Assembly (NCBI GenBank): GCA_003552485.1
Contig: PUMX01000174.1
Location: forward strand, 1 to 8,683
DNA length: 8,683 nucleotides
Direction: 5' to 3'
DNA from: Candidatus Hydrogenedentota bacterium
GTDB taxonomy: Bacteria > Hydrogenedentota > Hydrogenedentia > Hydrogenedentales > SLHB01
Both the position numbers and the translations under genes were made by a program. Of this stretch, positions 7,037 to 8,683 are shown piece by piece. Every line of letters starts with the position of its first letter. Positions within the stretch are counted from its first letter, which is position 1. The notes under the pieces were generated by a model that saw nothing but the letters and a program-made list of their open reading frames with translations, was not told the origin of the DNA and ran no database searches.

Positions 7037-7073
7037 AGTTGGAAGAGATACTGCATGAAAGGAGGGATTACTT

Positions 7074-7535
7074 ATGGCTTTGGTGCGTTGGAAAGATGCA
7101 GGCAACATTGCGCCTTGGAGCGCGTTGCAGGATCTGGAAACCCAAATGAACCGTCTGCTCGGAGAGTTTGGCGGACAGCTTAGCCCGTTAGAAGGAGCGT
7201 GGATGCCCGCTGCGGATCTGCGCGAGACCGACGACCATTACATCGTGGAGCTCGATATCCCCGGCATGAAGAAAGAAGAGCTCGACATCACCGCGATTGA
7301 CAACGTGCTTACTGTAAAAGGCGAGCGCCAGTCCGAGCACAAGGAAGGCGAGGATGAAGAGCGGGGTTATCGGCGTTATGAACGGCAGTATGGTCGTTTC
7401 GAGCGTTCGTTTGAAATCCCCGGCGGCTTTGACGCTGAAAACGTGGAAGCCCAGTACGAAGAGGGCGTCTTGCGGATCAAGCTGCCGAAACGGGAAGAAG
7501 CCAAACCTCGCCAGATCGACGTGAAAACAAACTAA
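7074..7535 (+). CDS. Small heat shock protein, Hsp20/alpha-crystallin family (first of pair)
   Basis: This is a 153-residue ATP-independent holdase that binds unfolding proteins as large oligomers in the cytoplasm. After a 42-residue N-terminal arm (MALVRWKDAGNIAPWSALQD, with the usual DLETQMNRLL helix), the alpha-crystallin domain runs from about 43 to 139. It includes DLRETDDHYIVELDIPGM (48-65), YRRYERQYGRFERSFEIP (99-116) and the family signature AQYEEGVLRIKLPK (126-139). The C-terminal IDV (148-150) is the I-x-I/V motif that locks neighbouring dimers together. AGGAGG lies 8 bases before the ATG. It is the first gene after the sigma-54 promoter, with the second small heat shock gene 47 bases downstream in the same direction. 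Confidence 0.95.
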   Translation: MALVRWKDAGNIAPWSALQDLETQMNRLLGEFGGQLSPLEGAWMPAADLRETDDHYIVELDIPGMKKEELDITAIDNVLTVKGERQSEHKEGEDEERGYRRYERQYGRFERSFEIPGGFDAENVEAQYEEGVLRIKLPKREEAKPRQIDVKTN

Positions 7536-7537
7536 GC

Positions 7538-7552
7538 CGCCTACACGAGGCG
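7538..7552 (+). repeat. Small intercistronic hairpin
   Basis: CGCCT (7538-7542) and AGGCG (7548-7552) form a 5-bp stem with a 5-base loop, three bases past the first gene's stop codon. No U tract follows, so it is unlikely to stop transcription. It could tune the ratio of the two proteins by protecting the upstream mRNA. Confidence 0.25.
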
Positions 7553-7582
7553 CAGAAAACATAATGGAAAGGAGGGATTACT

Positions 7583-7966
7583 ATGACGACGCAGGAAATG
7601 GCGACGAGAGAAACGAGACAGCCCACCGAACGGCGTCAACGTGAACGGTACGCCGTCCCACGGGTGAACATCATAGAGCACCCTGAAACGGTGACGTTGG
7701 AGGTAGAGCTTCCTGGCGTGCCCAAGGATAGTGTAGACCTCGAGATCAAGGACAACGAACTCACCATTACAGGGCACAGGAAGCAGCATGAGGAGCAAGC
7801 TCCGTTGCGCGTCGCTGAACGACCCGCTACCGATTTTCGCCGGGTATTCACGTTAAGCCGGGCGATTGACCGGGAAAAAGTTGACGCGCACATGGAGAAT
7901 GGGCTGCTCACGGTAACCTTGCATAAGCAGGAGAGCCTCCGTCCGCGGAAGATCGAGATCAAGTAA
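7583..7966 (+). CDS. Small heat shock protein, Hsp20/alpha-crystallin family (second of pair)
   Basis: This is a 127-residue member of the same family with a much shorter, charged N-terminal arm (about 24 residues, TREtRQPTERRQRERY-like). The alpha-crystallin domain (about 25-115) has VNIIEHPETVTLEVELPGV (28-46), DFRRVFTLSRAIDREKV (84-100) and AHMENGLLTVTLHK (102-115). The C-terminal IEI (124-126) is the oligomerisation motif. It is clearly diverged from the first gene, so this is an old pair rather than a recent duplication, and the two may co-assemble as IbpA and IbpB do in E. coli. Its start is set by AGGAGG 7 bases before the ATG, inside a 16-base block identical to the one before the first gene. 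The strong terminator follows 29 bases after the stop. Confidence 0.94.
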   Translation: MTTQEMATRETRQPTERRQRERYAVPRVNIIEHPETVTLEVELPGVPKDSVDLEIKDNELTITGHRKQHEEQAPLRVAERPATDFRRVFTLSRAIDREKVDAHMENGLLTVTLHKQESLRPRKIEIK

Positions 7967-7995
7967 CGCTCTCTTGCTTCTCCCCTTATTATCAG

Positions 7996-8028
7996 GCCCC
8001 CGCGCGAGGGAAGCGCGGGGGCTTTTTT
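7996..8028 (+). terminator. Strong intrinsic terminator of the heat shock operon
   Basis: GCCCCCGCGC (7996-8005) and GCGCGGGGGC (8013-8022) make a perfect 10-bp GC-rich stem with a 7-base loop, followed at once by six T residues (8023-8028). It closes the two-gene operon and separates it from the phosphatase gene. Confidence 0.95.
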
Positions 8029-8030
8029 GT

Positions 8031-8314
8031 GTGGCGGGCTGAGTGGTCACCAACCACCGGATGAGATGGAGCGCAAACTGCCTGGCGATGGGAATTGGGA
8101 GGTTGATCCTTGCATTGAGAAACACATCGTGTCACACTTCACTTAGCTTGTTTGTCATCCTTGGACAAAACAGCGTAAAGAGCTCCCTAACGGAGAGCGA
8201 CCTCGTCCGTTGCCCAACGTACGGGTGGCGGGCCCCATGGCCATCCAAGTACGGAATCACGGGGCCAGCCCCTTCACTTAACCCGAAAAGCGGGGCCTGT
8301 TTCGCGAGTTTCGG
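8031..8314. other. Non-coding stretch between the heat shock terminator and the phosphatase promoter
   Basis: I see no supportable gene here. Short frames (for example 8066-8146, 26 codons, or one of 95 codons ending at 8330) have no ribosome binding site or recognisable motif. Small hairpins are present: TTTGTC/GACAAA (8151-8169), CTCC/GGAG (8183-8195) and GGGGC/GCCCC (8261-8272). They could belong to a small RNA or be incidental; no promoter-terminator pair defines one. Confidence 0.5.
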
Positions 8315-8331
8315 ATTAATGTTGCATTAAT
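8315..8331 (+). promoter_or_regulatory. Operator-like palindrome over the phosphatase promoter
   Basis: ATTAATG (8315-8321) and CATTAAT (8325-8331) are perfect inverted repeats around TTG. The palindrome covers the candidate -35 box of the phosphatase promoter, the position expected for a repressor operator. The binding protein is unknown. Confidence 0.45.
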
Positions 8332-8350
8332 ACCATTTACACCTTACAAT
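8322..8350 (+). promoter_or_regulatory. Candidate sigma-70-type promoter of the phosphatase gene
   Basis: TTGCAT (8322-8327) and TACAAT (8345-8350, 5 of 6 matches to TATAAT) are separated by exactly 17 bases in an AT-rich patch. The predicted start near 8357 gives a leader of about 80 bases. The -35 box matches only TTG of the consensus. Confidence 0.45.
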
Positions 8351-8435
8351 ATTGACTAAGATTCGGCTTTCAGCAGAAGACCCGCATTTTTTTGACGGCC
8401 ACACACATAATCTGAAGTTGAGGTATCCAATCGAT

Positions 8436-8683
8436 ATGAATGACAACGTGACGGTTCTTCAGGGGCCGTCAGATGAAGAGAACTATGAGCAACACTGGCA
8501 AGGCGTTTACCTGGAGGCTCACGCCATATCACACGTGGGCAGGAAACGCGCCCGCAACGAAGATGCGTGTTTGGTAAGTTCGCCAACGCAGCTGGACGGC
8601 GCTGAATCCGCGCCTAGCCTGTTTGCGGTCGCTGACGGCATGGGCGGCGCCAAAGGGGGCGCCAGGGCAAGCCGGCTCGCTCT
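8436..8683 (+). CDS. PP2C-type Ser/Thr protein phosphatase, N-terminal part (cut by window end)
   Basis: The first 82 codons of a PPM/PP2C-family phosphatase, which uses two metal ions to remove phosphate from Ser/Thr, often opposing a Hanks-type kinase. After a 27-residue acidic lead-in, the domain opens with AISHVGRKRARNEDACL (30-46) and LFAVADGMGGAKGGARAS (62-79). These are the two N-terminal metal-binding motifs of the family, with D43 of NED and D67 of DGMGG as the expected ligands. The rest of the catalytic domain lies beyond 8683. I chose the ATG at 8436; a GAGGT sits 11 bases before it, a rather long distance. The frame is open further upstream but only TTG or CTG starts occur there. 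It has its own candidate promoter, so it is probably not co-transcribed with the heat shock genes. Confidence 0.88.
   Translation, partial: MNDNVTVLQGPSDEENYEQHWQGVYLEAHAISHVGRKRARNEDACLVSSPTQLDGAESAPSLFAVADGMGGAKGGARASRLA

Noticed and set aside
7000..7073. RNA thermometer of ROSE or fourU type in the heat shock leader
   Set aside because: No stretch complementary to AAAGGAGG is present in the leader; the only strong stem lies upstream of the ribosome binding site and leaves it free.
7007..7183. GTG-started 58-codon leader frame with an AGGAGG before it, overlapping the first Hsp20 gene
   Set aside because: The AGGAGG (6994-6999) lies just upstream of the transcription start predicted from the sigma-54 promoter, so it would not be in the mRNA. 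The peptide runs out of frame through the Hsp20 coding region without recognisable features.
8066..8146. 26-codon frame starting MERKLPGDGNWEV
   Set aside because: No ribosome binding site, no recognised family and too short to separate from chance; left as part of the non-coding stretch.

Overview
The window comes from a moderately GC-rich, Gram-negative-type bacterium. It encodes an outer-membrane beta-barrel porin with a signal peptide and a C-terminal phenylalanine. A clear -24/-12 (sigma-54) promoter and strong AAGGAGG-type ribosome binding sites are also present. A secreted PL1-like lyase with an Asp/Asn-rich tail, an AlgE-like porin and a PP2C phosphatase would fit the Planctomycetes/Verrucomicrobia/Hydrogenedentes-like or deltaproteobacterial sphere. 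No phylogenetic marker is present, so the taxon is only a guess.

Left part, all on the minus strand, read from right to left: an alginate-export-type outer-membrane porin (5051-6643), a MATE-family multidrug/cation antiporter (3336-4769), a secreted pectate-lyase-like beta-helix protein (1661-3178) and the AAA+ ATPase RarA/MgsA (102-1475). A possible membrane or secreted protein begins at the rarA stop codon and runs off the left edge (1-105). Gaps of about 160 to 280 bases, some with their own promoter-like or hairpin elements, suggest mostly independent transcription rather than one tight operon.

Right part, plus strand: a 430-base divergent intergenic region, then a two-gene small heat shock protein operon (7074-7535 and 7583-7966). 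This operon has a textbook sigma-54 promoter (6973-6990), a candidate upstream activator palindrome, a perfect 8-bp hairpin in the presumed 5' leader, near-identical ribosome binding sites before both genes and a strong intrinsic terminator (7996-8028). After a 400-base non-coding stretch with a palindrome overlapping a candidate promoter, a PP2C-type Ser/Thr protein phosphatase begins at 8436 and is cut by the window end.

The strongest biological theme is a chaperone pair placed under an enhancer-dependent sigma factor. Such a promoter is silent until a dedicated activator ATPase is switched on, which is unusual for heat-shock genes. The second theme is an envelope/polysaccharide set (porin, exporter, lyase), although nothing in the sequence proves these three work together. 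I see no CRISPR array, tRNA, rRNA, transposase gene or prophage genes. One palindromic element (4930-4977) looks like a dispersed repeat.
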